From Carex sylvatica (Eukaryota > Streptophyta > Magnoliopsida > Poales > Cyperaceae), in contig CAXKVR010000031.1 in NCBI GenBank assembly GCA_964058845.1, positions 62,001 through 126,000 of the forward strand: a stretch of 64,000 nucleotides of DNA, written 5' to 3'. Positions 9,771-23,100 of the stretch are shown one piece after another. Position 1 is the first letter of the stretch; each line of letters starts with the position of its first letter. The notes beneath the pieces are model-generated. The model was not told where the DNA came from. It saw only the letters and a list, made by a program, of their open reading frames with translations, and did not search any database. A program made the position numbers and the translations under genes.

Positions 9771-12426
9771 TCACAAAACATTAAATAGTCCAATAGAATG
9801 GTAGATCCAAACCTTTCCCTTGAAATGTTCCAGCCGCTGCGACCTAACACTAATCAGCCTGAGGTTCTTCATCGAGGCAGTCCACAAGCACCACCCCGGC
9901 ATATACCGACTATACCTGCTCACGATTCTCGTTCTATTCCCACTTCCACTGGAAGCAACGTTCTTCAAGAAAAAAGTTGCGGGGCTCTTACATTTCTCCC
10001 TTCTTCTAGAACCTCTTGTATTAAACATGTAAGCCTCTTCCCCATTCGAACCCCTTACCCAGGGGAAAAATGTCTTCTCTACTGACAAAAGGTCAAGCAG
10101 CAGCATGTTTCCATCAAAGATGGAGACAGAGTATCCCCATGCAATTGAGACAGTACGGTCGCGAACCCTGTCGTAGCAGACCGTCTTTTGCAGGGCCCGT
10201 CGTGGGTCTCGCCTAACAGAGGTCATGAGGTGGGCCACAGAAGCAGTGCGGTTGAGGAAGGGGAAGATAGGGTCCACCTGGTCAAAGTGGTGCAGAGAGA
10301 CCAAGGGGTTGAGAGGGTGGGACGAGAGGAGACCTGATATATCACCATGCATGTCTATCTGAAAATTATTAGAATTTCAGACATAATATTTTGGCGTAAA
10401 GTACCAGTTTAGTTGTGGGCTGTGGTAAAATGAACTTTTGATATTGGACTAGTAGGGTCATTGCTGATAAGTGACCAGTAAGTATTTAACTGACTGACTG
10501 GTACATCCATGCCTGTTAATTTTGGTATTTGAGCAGTACATGGTAGCTGTACTTGACCAGTTTGGTCATAAATTGGAGATACCATGGCTCCATGGTGTCA
10601 TCTTGGCCATTCACTGGCATATCAGCTTGTAGTTGAACAGTAAAACTTAGTTACAGTACCTGATGGAAACCAGGTTCATAAGTTAGCTGTACACCGAGTT
10701 CAGCTAGGCAGGCTGAGATCCTCCCATCACTGCCGAACAAGTAGTGATACCTTTCTATGCAAGAATCGATATTTCTGGCCAGAACCTTGGCAAGGGGTAG
10801 ACTGATTGCTATGCCACCTCCGCCATATGCCATGTTGAAACCATGTGCATTATTCTGCTCCCACATTTCGGACCGACCGCCGATGTAGTGCCATTCACGC
10901 CAATCATACTTATCCAAGGTCTCTAGAAGATTTGTTGGGATGAATACCGTGTCATCATCTCCCAGCACGATCCAACGCACCTGAAAATGGAGTAGGAATA
11001 AAAAATGGAAGTGGAAGTGGAGTGCAAGGTGGATTTTGTAGAATCAATTTGAAATGTAAGTTGCCAATTTTAGAAAAGAATGTATTCAAGAAGGATTTTA
11101 TTTTAATTGGCCTGAATCAGAGTCCTAAATTCTAAGGGTAGAGGAACGTAGAGTGGGGCTAGTGCGTGCTATGCTAAAAAAGAGGAGTTGGTGAGCATAA
11201 CTCCAAAATCTCTCGGATTGGTTTCAAATGACATATCCAAACCATTGAAACCGATCTACTTCACGAGTGATGTGTTTACATGAAATTTTTTATTTTTTTT
11301 GAATTCATTTAGTACAAAGTCTGCTGTTTTTTACTGTTTTTATTTTAGTACATTCATTTTTCAACGTTTTTCTTACCATTTGAATTTGTACTAAATGAAT
11401 TTGAAATTTGAAAATTTTGTGAAGTAGATCAGTTTCAACTGTTTGGATTCATCATTCGAAGTCATTCTGAGAGATTTTGGAGTTGTACTCACCAACCCCT
11501 TTTGGAAAGCCTCACTCGTGAGGAAACTAATGTAGTTAGAAAGGCTAGATTATGACAGCTTAGACATTTTCTCCAGAGGCATAAGCAGATAACCAAAACC
11601 TCTGTGAGGAAACTAATATGGTTAGAAAGGCTAGATTATGACAGCTTAGGCATTTTCTCCAGAGGCATAAGCAAATAATCACATCCTCTGTTGTGCACAT
11701 GTAAAAAGTAGTCATACTTTTCAATGTTTTGTTAATCTTTCATAGACGGGCATAATTTATTAAGTTTTATTTTCACCTTTTCCTTTTAATGATGCAACAA
11801 GGATTAAATACAAACTAGAGGAAGAAGAGGATGAGCTGTAACTGTAAGAACTGAAAACAGAGTAAGATGAGTTCCAATATTTATCATTGCGCAAAAATGG
11901 TAAAGTTTCAATGCGCTACGGTTAGAAACAAAAATAGAAAGATTACCTCTTTTTTGGAGATATCAGGCCTCTCTATGAGGTCCTTCACTATACGAGCTAC
12001 GCGTATTCCCGACCGTAGACCTCTCCTGAAAGAGTACGGGAAGTGAGAAGCATTAGCCGATTCCAGAACGGGGAAGGGGAATTGGTTCTCCGCAATTCGG
12101 CGTTTGCTGAGGGTGAGGGGAGGAGAATCGACGAAGACGAAGAGTCTGACAGATGGGTCCCACCAGAGGGAGATGAGTGGGATGCGGTGGATGATGGAGC
12201 GCGAGCTGGAGGCAATGCCGAAGAGAATGTGGCGCGCGGAGAGGGAAGGGGAGGAGGGAAGAAGGGAAGTGGAGCTGCGGTGAGAAGAATCTGTCGTGTA
12301 GCGATGAGGGGAGGTAAGTAGGGGAAGGGGAAGGGAAAGGAAGTTGTTGTACAGGAGAAAGAGGGAGAGAAAAGAGAGGGACAGGAGGAGCAAGGGAAAG
12401 CGGGGACGGTGGGTCCCAGCTGCCAT
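9771..12426 (-). CDS. Golgi glycosyltransferase, DUF604 / GT31 (fringe-like) family
   Basis: Three exons, 12426-11947, 10980-10660 and 10358-9771, give 462 residues with all junctions GT-AG and in frame. Seen: basic N-terminus and a strongly hydrophobic segment (about 10-37), a type II signal anchor; a Ser-rich stem; the nucleotide-sugar and metal motif GDDDTVF with Asp168-170; MAYGGGGIAIS, GSDGRISACLAELG and EPGFHQ blocks, then a conserved SLHHFD motif in exon 3. These blocks are diagnostic of the plant DUF604 proteins placed in GT31. Role by family: transfer of a sugar (often beta-1,3) in the Golgi lumen; acceptor and donor are not known here. Length is slightly under the usual 480-550 residues. 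The upstream leader is pyrimidine-rich on the coding strand (TTCCC repeats, 12440-12475). The first intron carries a MITE and a tandem repeat. Confidence 0.9.
11168..11510. mobile_element. Foldback MITE, family F copy 2, in glycosyltransferase intron 1
   Basis: Left arm contains GAGTTGGTGAGCATAACTCC and CTACTTCACGAGTGATGTG; the right arm returns these inverted (GGAGTTGTACTCACCAAC). It belongs to the same family as 2140-2550, 28663-29089 and 61110-61465. It lies wholly inside an intron and so need not disturb the protein. Confidence 0.75.
11512..11690. repeat. Two-copy tandem repeat, about 83-base unit
   Basis: The block with GTTAGAAAGGCTAGATTATG and TTTTCTCCAGAGGCATAAGC occurs twice in a row with few changes, directly beside the family F element in the same intron. 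Confidence 0.85.
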
Positions 12427-14473
12427 AGAGAGATGAGAAGGGAAACAAGGGAAGGGAAGGGAAGGGAACGGTCTGTGAAAGTGGGGTCGGAGTTAATGGA
12501 GGTGAAGGGGCTTTCGGATTCTGATCAAGGGAGGTGAGGTTACCTCCATTACATGGATTTATTTAATTCAAGGTTTTCTTGAAAATTTCTTTGTGAACTT
12601 TTGCCTGGATCCATTTTTAGAATAACACTTGGTAGTCTATCGTGAACTGTTGTATAATTCTTAACACTTCTGGAAAAGAAACTAGCATATAGCAACCCCT
12701 CGTTGGAGAAGGAAAAAAAAAAGAAACAATATAATTCATGTTATCATGTACATTTGCATGAACTAATTTTGAAGAGATTTTGTACTCATTATATTAATCA
12801 ATTCGCGCGATTTGAAGGTAGCTACCAAGGAAGGCCACCACCAGTGGATGTACTAGGAAATGACTACCATGTTATGTGTATTTAAACATTTAATGACACG
12901 GTGTTGGTTTACAGGCTGAGGACGTTTCTTTAGAAAATAGCATTTTTCAAAACACCCGTTGAGCGGAGAAACCAAACGTGCCGCGCATAAACAGAGCGCA
13001 TCTATAGAGCTCGATAGTCGATACTACAATCCCACTTCAATGATATGTTCCTCTCCATTTCCAAGGAACTGAAGAACTCCAGTCAACTAAGATTTTGTAA
13101 TTTCAATTTGCATTGCCCAAGACGCGGTTGTTTCAAACTTTTCCTCTTAACACACAATCAAAACAGCATGAAAAACGCACCAAGTAAATTACTATTTATA
13201 ACAAGTGAATCATCTAGCACCTGTGCAGTCGATTCTTTTACAGTTTGTGGAAGAAATTTTCGTGATGGCGTGCTATTTATGTGAACCAACCAACTACTGT
13301 TTCTCGGATTATTTATGTGAACCAAGCAACGCCTAATTAGGCTAAACAAAAAACTTGCAATAAAGCTCCTTTATAATTTGATTTAAAAATATTTAAATTC
13401 TGGAGAAAAATATAAAATTATAGCATCCAAATTGCTTGCATATTTATCATATGATAATAGATTTTTCTTAAGAAAAATACTCTATTTACGTAACCAATAT
13501 TTACGTAACCAAGATAGTTACAACTTACAAATAAAATTACATTGCAACTAAAATGAGTTACAACTTACAAATAAAATTATATTAATCAATAGTTACTTTT
13601 CTTACTGTTTTAGTAGGCCCCTTTATAATAGCACGTGAATTAATACCACCACAAAATCATTTTATTAAAACAAATCCAATTCTTCCCATCTTCTTAGATT
13701 CACCAGAAAGGGAGCCTAACTATAAATTAATTAATCAAAATAGAGGGGCATTTTATGCAGTCTTTCATGATCACTGGTAATGCCAGTATCTCATGGAATA
13801 CCATATTTAAGGAAGCAAGTTCAATGAGTACACTGTAAACAAAACACAGCAATTTGCAATTATACAGTCAAACAGTTTCTACAACTACTACAGATAAAAT
13901 AAAAAAATACAAATTACAACTACTGAGATTGCCCCAAACTAATAACAGTATTATACATTCCTGTGATCCTTTCTTCCTTCCTTGAAGATAAGTGATCTTT
14001 TCTTATTTGAAACCTATTCTCTGAGCTACCCAAATTTCCCAGCAAGAGAAACAGACTACACAATTTAGAAGCATGGTTTACAAACATAATGAGCAGGTTT
14101 AGTTTGTTTCAGAAGGATTTGGTACACTGGAAAGCCTCAAATATTCTACAAACCTGTATAAAACAAGTGAATTAGTTCTCAATGTCAAATTACTTCCGTA
14201 ATCTTTCATTTTTTTCCAATAAAAGTGGGAGCAAGCCCAGCTGTTTCACTAAAAAAAGAGTTCTTACAATCTGAGATATCAAACAGATGTACCAAGTACA
14301 TCAAACAGTTAGTAATATTTTATTTTGAGTTTTGGTGTTTGCCAGAAATACAAAACATAAACTTAAAAGTAATTTTTGCAGGAGTGACAAGGAACTTGAC
14401 CCAAAAAACAAAAAGGCAACTAGTGCAATATTTTACCTTGGTTAAAAGGAACAGAGCAGCAAAGTGCACTGAA
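12427..14473. other. Space between glycosyltransferase promoter and FIE 3-prime end
   Basis: The first 100 bases are a GGGAA-rich run (12445-12475) next to the glycosyltransferase start. Near 13270-13330 the phrase ATTTATGTGAACCAA recurs, and near 13510-13590 GAGTTACAACTTACAAATAA-like blocks repeat; both are short direct repeats of no known role. The last part must include the FIE 3-prime UTR. No further gene seen; short open frames here do not look coding. Confidence 0.5.
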
Positions 14474-17400
14474 TTATGATATTGAATCCCAGCGCCAGAT
14501 GGATCCATCCTCACAGCAACTAAGTATTGTACTGTAACAACAACAAATTCAAATTAGAAAATATTTGCCAAAATCATACAAAACAATGTTTGGCTAAATT
14601 TTTTTTCCTTTTTATTTAATATAATAGAAAATTTTGCTCAGTTTCTTGGGGGGGGGGGGGGGGGGAGGGTTGGGTATTCGAGGCCAACTGATGAAGCACT
14701 TATTTCAAACTGAACTACCGCACCGTTAACTGATAACTGATGTAAACCAGTTTACTGGTTTGCTGGTTTGGTACTGGTCAACAATACCTTCCATCAAAAG
14801 ACATGGCTGTTTGCCTTATTGCCCCCTTGCATTGCGCATGAGTCAATCTGAAACAAATAAAAAACACTGTTTAACAAAAAGAATGGTCATGATTGAGCAT
14901 GTCTAACAGATGAAAGTGTGTTTCACATAACACCTCAATAATGCTATTCTGCTTTAACATAATTTTTCTATCTTAGATTTCAGTATAACTTAAGTAAGAA
15001 GATTCACAGCTCATATACCAGAATTAGTGGCAATCTGTATACTGGTTTGATCAATACATATAGCAATGGTTGCTTTGCCGTTTTGTCTTGTTCCTGATTA
15101 CTTGGCATAATTGGTAGTTTGGTACTAGTTAAAAATAAAGGATCCAGTGCAAACTTGCTTAAACTAAAGTGTAAATCCAATCAAGGTTTAATTAAGGTGT
15201 AATCAATTTAGTTTGAAGGTGCTATTAATACTGCACCAGCAAAATCTACTAGTTTTACCATACCACTGACTTGACAGGTAATGGCAAGAGGCTAATTTTC
15301 AGCCTACAATATAAATCCTTTGCTCAAACTGAAACATATACAAAGGGATAATAAACTATTGCAAATTTCACCTAGCAATCAGGACAGGTGGACTGGACTG
15401 AAGATCCCATACAAAGACTTTTCCATCACGATTCCCTGGTTAAATTAGATATATAAATTACTATTCATTGATAACAATAAATAAAATAACTAAACAATGA
15501 AAAGTTGCATAAAGCATTTCATTATATTGGTGCATGCTGAGGCCAGCTAGGACAACTAAAAAACAGCAATCAAATTATTAGCCTTTGTTACATCATTTCT
15601 CTAACTTTTGTTGTTTGAAGTATTCTCACCAACATTGAGTTTAATACAAAATAAATATTTTATCTTCAGTAATTCGCTACCCATTTTTTTGTTTTTTTCC
15701 GGTTTTTGCAGATATTATTCCAATAAACACTTTTCTTTTCTATTTGCACATAAAACTGACAAATATATCTATTTTCATCCAGATATAATCTCAGCACGGC
15801 TATAAAATTACCAGGTAACTGCACTATTCCAAAAGGGACATTTTGTTCAACGGTACGACAGCATCGGATGAGAAGAATGTGATTGGATAAATATTTTCCA
15901 GACAAAAAGGAGGTAGTGCTGGTCACAATCATTGCCCAATAAATAATAGCATACTGAATTTTAATCAAAACCTTTACAAATAAAAGAAAAATAAAGAAAC
16001 AAAATAATGTGATATCTACCTATAGCTATTGAAGTATAATGAAAATCACAAGAAAACTTGATGAACCAAATGTCACAATCTGGTACAGGATACTTATGAA
16101 GAATATCCCAAGAACCCTGCATGGATTTATATATATTACAAGAAAGCCATGGAGAGAAAGAAAAAGACAAAGTAGCCCAAATCAATATCTGACCTCACCA
16201 GGGCTTTGTTCTTTGGTTTTGGGCTCCCACAAAACTGTCTCATTATCCACACTCTACAATCATAAATCAAATTGATACATGCATCTGCAAACTTATACAG
16301 AAAATTAAAAAAATATTTCTTGATATCAAAACTAGAAAGAATATAGTGACCTTGGATAACACAAAGTCGCCCAGCCATCTAGTGCAATCGACATAATTAG
16401 AATGAACTGAAGCAGTCAATACCTAAGTTTATAGCCTCTGTTACGACAACATATTGACCATTGCAAACAAAAGGGTCTAATCAGTAATGGAAAGAGAGAG
16501 GTTAAAGATGATTATTACAGGAAATTGCACATATTTGGTGGGAAATTTGGAAGGAAGGTCAGTCCATGTAAACGATTTCTCCACGTATGGCCAAAACTCT
16601 GCATATTTAAAAATAACAATAATAAACAATGTGAACGTAATAATTTATAGTTATTGCATATGAAGACATAAATTATTACGATAATTATCTCACCAAACAA
16701 TGATGAACATCTTTTTGTGCAGGATGGATGAATGGGCTCGCACATAAATTAGTACTTGTTCTAATGAATATATGTATATATGCAATGTAATAAACTGATA
16801 TATGTTTCATAAATGCCTCATGCAATTAATATGCAAATGAACCATTGTTAGCATTTCTCGGACTCAATCAGGTAGATTGAAATTATGGACTGAGATCCAC
16901 CTGGTACTGGTACAGTACTGCCTGTTTACTACCAGCACAGCATTAAATGTCACCTTTCATCGACCATATTTTGATGGTGCCATCCATACCACAACTTGCA
17001 ATTCTGTAGATATCAGACGGATGGAAATCCTACATCATTGGGTATTGTTTGCTTTTAAAAGAAAGTAAATCATCAAACATATAAATGAGGATAAATAATA
17101 AGTAAAGAAAACTTACAACACTTAAAACTTCATTTCTATGACCGCCAGCTCCTGCAAAAACTAAAATGCAAATACCAGTGTGCACATTCCATACCCTAAC
17201 TGACTCATCCTACACCAAAACAAACAGCACAACAATAAATAATAAAAAAAAAATCACATCAGGATGTTTTCTTCAAAAGATGCCCAGAGCCCCAGAGTAC
17301 ACTGGCCCTGATGATTGCTTTTGACTACAGAAGGAGGAAGAAGGGGTAGTTCAGATGCTCTTTTTGAAGAAAGCAAAGATGTTTAGGGGATCCATGCTAC

Positions 17401-19244
17401 AATGAGGTGTATGAGACATTGCTCTCTTTTTAGTGGCATACACAATTTCACAATGTAAAAACATAACAGGGATTTGTTGAGCACCTTGCTTGCTGATACA
17501 ACAAGGGAAGGTTTTAATGTCTGTGTTCTGATCTCATTTACTGAATCACCGTGGCCCACAAAGCTCTGAAAAATTTCAATTCCAAATTATCACCAACACA
17601 TTTATATTGTACATAAAACTAATAAAGATTGGTACGAGGTACCATGAACATTTTTTTTTTTCTCCTTTTGTCTTTATTGTTGTATTAGCAGTTGGTGCAG
17701 GCGACCAGACAAAGGTACCTGCCAGGATGTGACTGGTACAAACACCTTTCACTTGGTCTTTTAGGGTTGGTAGGAAAAATATAGATGGATTGCAAAAATG
17801 ACCAAAGTTGTCCCACATTGTAATATTCCTACTACTAACAACTAGAAGATTCTTCTTACCAAAAATAGGCTAGTAAGGTAAATGGAGATTGGTATGAATC
17901 AGCACAAGACCCTCATTTCCTTTTCATACTTCTAATCATTATTTTATCGAATTAGTAGCACAAGAGGGAGAAAATGCAAATTTTATAAAACCTTATGTAT
18001 CTTCTCAGTACCACAGTTGATGACACGTATAATTCCATTACTACCCCCAGCCACTAACAAGGGGAAGCCATCTAGATCACATGCCCAACTTAAAGTATAG
18101 TACGACTCTTCTTTCTGGGAACATAAAAAAAGGAGAAAATTGAAAAACAGCTGGTAGCTTAAAAGAAATTAATCTAGAGCATTTCCCTTCATACCTACCA
18201 GGCTAAAAATTAAATTCTTTCGCTTTAAAAGTAATTTAAAAACTATACTTAGCTTAAATCTTAGAAATGCAGGCAGTAAACCTAATGTCAGTTTTCGGCA
18301 TTTCTGGTGTTTGCTAGACAGACAATATTTTATGAGAAAATTCAGCAGGGAAACCTCACCAGCCATGTTTTATTTTATTATTTAAACATATTAATGTGGA
18401 AAGAGACAGAAAAATATTCTTCCCCCCATTTTATCTTCTATTATGTTTGTCCTTAAGGAATGGAATTCTAAAAATTGAAGATGTTATGAAATCATAAAAG
18501 CACTTTAAGAAATTTCTTTCACAAGAACATCAAAGACCTTACATCCTCATCCACATATGCTTGCAATGCAGCAACTAGACCTCCTTCAAGGCATCGATAA
18601 ATGGTGATCTGTGCACAAAGCAAAGAGAAAAAATTTACACCTTAGGATCAAAACAGTTCCACAGAAACTGAAATGTTCTTTAGGAGCACACAGTACGATC
18701 AAGCACGCATTCAAAGGTTGAAATTAAGATGTGTAATCTAGTACCTCCAGATGAAGTAAACATATAATTACTAGCTTATTACTATTTTTTTTAAGAGTGG
18801 CAATAAGCTACATTGGTTCATGATGTTAAGAAACTGTGTACCAGTACAAGTGCAAATACCAGAAACGTAGGCAGCAGATGTAAGACAGCCAAAGAACCAA
18901 AAGAGAAAAATTCATTAAATTCAGAAGATATCCACTAACAGATATCTGGTCTGGAATTGGTTTCTTTCTCTAGAATTAACGAGATGAAAATGCAATGATA
19001 AATGAAAAATGCACACCCGATTGCCTCCAGCTGAGGCAAAAACATCATAATAGTTGGCATCCAAGAAATTGAAGGAGATGGCGTAGAGAGGCCTCTTTCC
19101 TTCATGCAACTTGTTGGTAACTCGGTATTCCCGCTTCTTAGTTGCCGTAAGTGAACCTACAGCAGCTTCAGACCCCAGCATAACCCCCACCTTACTACTG
19201 CTGTTGTTGTTACTTGTACTACCACCCGCCATTGCTGGTCTCAT
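14474..19244 (-). CDS. FIE: FIE, ESC-type WD40 subunit of Polycomb repressive complex 2
   Basis: Thirteen exons on the minus strand: 19244-19017, 18608-18543, 18114-17992, 17565-17485, 17209-17117, 17029-16954, 16598-16519, 16422-16351, 16253-16194, 16116-16020, 15435-15372, 14847-14788, 14531-14474. All junctions are GT-AG and phases agree; the product is 385 residues, close to the usual 370-380. Seen: EGKRPLYAISFNFLD in exon 1; VNEIRTQTLKPSLVVSASKD; DESVRVWNVHTGICILVFAG; HPSDIYRIASCGMDGTIKIW; CDIWFIKFSCDF; and a final WRWD, in the order found in FIE. Family role: beta-propeller that binds the methyltransferase subunit and supports H3K27 trimethylation, repressing seed and flowering genes. 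The Ser/Asn-rich N-terminus is variable. Start is the first in-frame ATG at 19244; a second at 19232 is equally possible. No lesion seen. Confidence 0.97.
14648..14665 (+). repeat. 18-base G run in the last FIE intron
   Basis: Eighteen G in a row, followed by AGGGTTGGG. On the FIE transcript this is a C run; on the other strand it could form a quadruplex. It lies between exons 12 and 13. Length may be unreliable in assembly. Confidence 0.85.
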
Positions 19245-19335
19245 AGAGAAACCCTCGCTCTCTCTCTCTCTCTTTTTTCTGTATAAACCCTCGCTCTCCT
19301 GTCGTCAAGGAGTGTCAGTGGATCCGTTGAATTAG
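19245..19335 (-). promoter_or_regulatory. FIE leader: (CT/GA)n flanked by two AAACCCT boxes
   Basis: On the plus strand AAACCCTCGCTC occurs at 19249 and 19285, on either side of a CT run (19256-19273). On the FIE sense strand this is a GA run with two AGGGTTT boxes. AAACCCT (telobox core) and GA repeats are both motifs reported in plant Polycomb recruitment; whether they act here is inference. Confidence 0.5.
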
Positions 19336-20655
19336 TCGAATGGCATAATTCAACTAAGGCCCATTGAGAAAAGATATTTTCTAATTTTATGGGTTACTAG
19401 GCCTGCGCTCCAATAACATTCGATCTCAGCCTTCTTTAGTTCTTTTCAAATAACATTTTCTAGTACTTTCCATGCCTACGTAACATCACCGTAATATCCA
19501 ATCAGGACCGTCTGATCTAACTGTTTCCGAATTAGCCTTTTTACGAATGATCAAAATGAAATGCCTTAACGGTCCAATCTGGTCTCTGTTGCCGATTTAC
19601 AAATCATATTTAATCAGGACCGTCGGGATCCGTATCCTCGCAGTTACCTGACTCAACACAATTGAAAATCAAAATCGTTCGATTCAGATCTGCATAAATA
19701 TTAAAGGGCTTCGTGCACTACAGACTTAGGTCGAATTGGTCCGGATTTTAATCAGACAGTCCTGAAATTAACTCAAATAGTGCAATGCCTATTTAATTAA
19801 CAGTAGATACTCGCCCATTTAAAAATGAGGAGAGGAAAGACAGGGCTCAAACTTGTTCTCTCACTTTTTACAGTCGCTGACAAGTTTAAAAAAAATAAAT
19901 TGTCGTCCCTACTTATTTTCTCTAATAGAAATAATATAAAAAGTGTATATAGAGATTGTTATTGTTATTGCGTCTCAAAACTAATAAAGACATGGGAAAA
20001 CGTTCATGTCATGGTGTTTCATTTTGAGACGGTAAAATGCTATTTTTCTTTTGTTGCTTGTTGGTAAGAAAAAATAATAAATTGATGAGAAAGGATTTGA
20101 ACTTCTGAAATCTCGAAATTTGTTTGTTATTTTTCTTGAGTTTTTCAATATTTCAAATATCACTTTTATTAACACAATTTTTTTCAATTTTTTACCAAAT
20201 TAATTTCTAGAGTTTGGTACAAATTGAAAACTTAAATGAATTATACTTTAAGGGACTATTTATAGAGTCCGGCTTAAATATGATACTGATATTTGAATTC
20301 ACCGTTTGAAGTCGATTCGATAGATTTTGAAGTTGGTGTTATATAGACTGAAATGACACTAATGTTATACCTAGCTAGACTCACTATTATATAATATACT
20401 AGTTACTTCAACATATTATAAGAGAACAAAAAAAATTACTTTTTTGATAAAACACTCATATATGTAGTGAATTTAACTGCTTAGTAAATCTTTTGTCTAA
20501 TTGTGTACCAAGTTAACTAAATTAATGAAAACAAAAACTTGCTACATTGTGATTATACTAGACAAAGTATGAAACAAGTCCACAAGAATTCATATCACCT
20601 ATAAGGTTAACAGAATAGTAGCAGTGGATATGCATCTTAGTTGAATCATTCTTTA
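19336..20655. other. Intergenic with repeat fragments
   Basis: At 19629-19672 lies a fragment of the small hAT-type family seen whole at 63367-63544 (shared TACCTGACTCAACACAATTG). Around 20290-20345 is a single arm resembling family F (TTTGAAGTCGATTCGATAGA). No gene supported; open frames here are short and AT-driven. Confidence 0.5.
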
Positions 20656-22735
20656 AAGTAATATAATATTGTAGTCACATATATTTTTTTTAGGAAGTGT
20701 CTAATTGTCTACATACATTTGTCCACTATTTATTCATAGAAAAATAGTCATTTGACCTGCACCTATCCTGTAAATTTAATAATTCAATGCTGTAACTTGT
20801 AAAAATAATCTTATAAAAAACGTAATCAAAAATTTCAAACATCCAGAAACTTTCATTAACAGTTTGCAGCTTAGCTAACTTGGCAAACTAACTGTATTTC
20901 GTACATGATTACTTGACAACTAACTGTACTTTTCTTACTAACGGTTAATGATATTTATTTACGGTTAATGACAGTTATTTGTGGTTAATGGCAATTTTAT
21001 AAAAATTTCTAAAACATTCTAAACTCGAAAAATATCTACAACTGGCATTTTTTTTCAAAATAAATCTCGAAAATATTTTTTTCCACAAGATTATAAATTT
21101 TTAATTTTTTTTAAAATTTCAATACTGCATAATCAATGCTGTAAAATTAACTTGCGTCAATCCTGTAAGATTAACTTGTGTCAATCCTGTAAAATTGCTA
21201 AATCAATGCTGTAACAAATATTATAAAAAAGTAATTATTATTTTCAACCATCCAGGAACACTGTCATTAGACTTGCGTCAATCCTGTAAAATTATTAACT
21301 CCATGATGTAACTTATGTAACAAATAATATAAAAATGTAATTATCATTTTCAAACATCCAGAAAAACTTTCATTTGACTTGCGTCAATCCTATAAAATTA
21401 CTAATTCAATGCTGTAACTTATATAACACATCTTACAAAAAATGTAATTAAAATTTTCAAACATCAAGAAACTTTGAAACTACCAGTACAAATTTAATGT
21501 GCCATATCCTGTAAAATGTTACATATATCTTGTAATTCAGATATATATGTACTGTAAAAAATGGTGAATACACAATCAAACAAAATAACAACATACGAAT
21601 AATATTCAGATAAAATCTCTACTACCAGTATCAATACTTCATATCTCCTCTCTATCATCTCTTTCCTCCAGATTTTCACAACATGAATACTGTAAAATTA
21701 ACAGGGAAAATATTGTAAAATTAACATATCAATACTCCATATCGTCTCTCTCAGATCATCTCCTCATATCTTCTCCATATCAAAATTCAACAGAAATAAA
21801 GAAATAATTTTGAGATAATGCGAGATCCATTATTGAACAGTAAGTGATGCAATTAAAATTCAAATCAATGTTCATATAATGCATACACACCTGAGACTAC
21901 ATCAATTCAAATAAAACTTCAATAGAAGCAAGGAAATCATGATTATCAATTCAAATCAATAGAAGGAACGAAACTTAAATTGATTAGTAAATAAACAAGT
22001 TATTTTGAATACTGTAAAACCATAAGATGCATATTGTAAAACTACATAGTGAATACTGTAAAATAATCCGATTATGCCCCAGATGGCCCCGCTCTTATCT
22101 CTCTTCTCCAGATCGTCTCACTCTCATCTCTCTCCACCAGATCGCTCCTCCAGATCGCCTCTCTTAGATCATCGTATGCTCGTACTTTCGTACTCCATCG
22201 CCTATCTTAGAGAAGAAAGCACCGACGAGTAGTCGTACGCTTGTACTCCGTCGCTGCCGCCCGTTTGGCACTGTTGGTCGTCAGGACAGTAGTGTTTGAA
22301 GCATGGCGGGGCACTGCGGCCAGTGATCCGCTACCTCCGGCGATGTTGAGGACGAGGTTGATTGGAGCAGCACGTGATACTTGAGCAAGGCAGAGAAGTT
22401 GAGTAATGGAGAGATCGAGACTAGATCTGACAGAGAAAAGGTTAGGATCTTGGAGTTTAGATAGGGTAGTGGGAGACGGTGAGCAAGGAGAAAAGAAAGA
22501 GAGAGAAATTCAAAAAACAAAATCTGATTGGAAATTTGAGAAATGAAATTCGAAAGTTATGACATATTTAAATAGAGCAGAGGAGACCGTTAAAAACTGT
22601 TAAAAAGTGAAAATCAGATAATGCAGTTGACAGATAGTGGACAAAAGGTAATGGACGAGAATCTTTTCTCTATTTTTTATTCTCTTTTGTTAGAAAGTTT
22701 GTAATAATATAATATTATAGTCAAATATTTTATTA
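20656..22735. mobile_element. About 2-kb non-autonomous element with internal repeats
   Basis: Flanked by near-identical phrases, TAATATAATATTGTAGTCA (left, about 20659) and TAATATAATATTATAGTCA (right, about 22708). Inside these, the phrase TTGTCCACTAT occurs near each end in opposite orientation. The body holds several repeats built on GCGTCAATCCTGTAAAATTA and AATTCAATGCTGTAAC with TTTCAAACATCCAGAAA (20760-21480), then a GC-richer block of unknown origin (22080-22330) that might be captured host sequence. No coding frame that I recognise. Confidence 0.45.
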
Positions 22736-23100
22736 TTATTATTTTTGAGAAAGTTTGTAGTAATATATATATTATGTAATATTTCTTATTTGATGGGATT
22801 ATATGTATTGAAGAATGAGGAGAATAAAAGGAAAAATTGAAGGACATCAAAAAAAAAAAAGTAAGACATTAATAGCTTTTTCATAACAACACTGTCAATC
22901 TAAATCAATTCAATTTTAATTCTAACCATATCATGTGTAGTACGTGTGGACAAATACATGTTTAAATTATTTTCGACTTCTACACGTAGAAAAATATCAA
23001 AAAGATGCATTGAATAAAAAAAAAAAGACAAGCTATTTAATTCGAGAACTAATATTCAATTTAAAATTTCATCTTTTAATTATAGTCGTAGATGGATCAT

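Noticed and set aside
12043..12321. Open frame of 92 codons on the plus strand opposite glycosyltransferase exon 1
   Set aside because: Shadow of a GC-rich true exon; composition is that of the reverse strand of Ser/Pro/Leu codons.
20656..22735. CRISPR-like array from the repeated CTGTAAAATTA units
   Set aside because: Plant nuclear DNA, irregular spacing and diverged repeats; not a CRISPR array.
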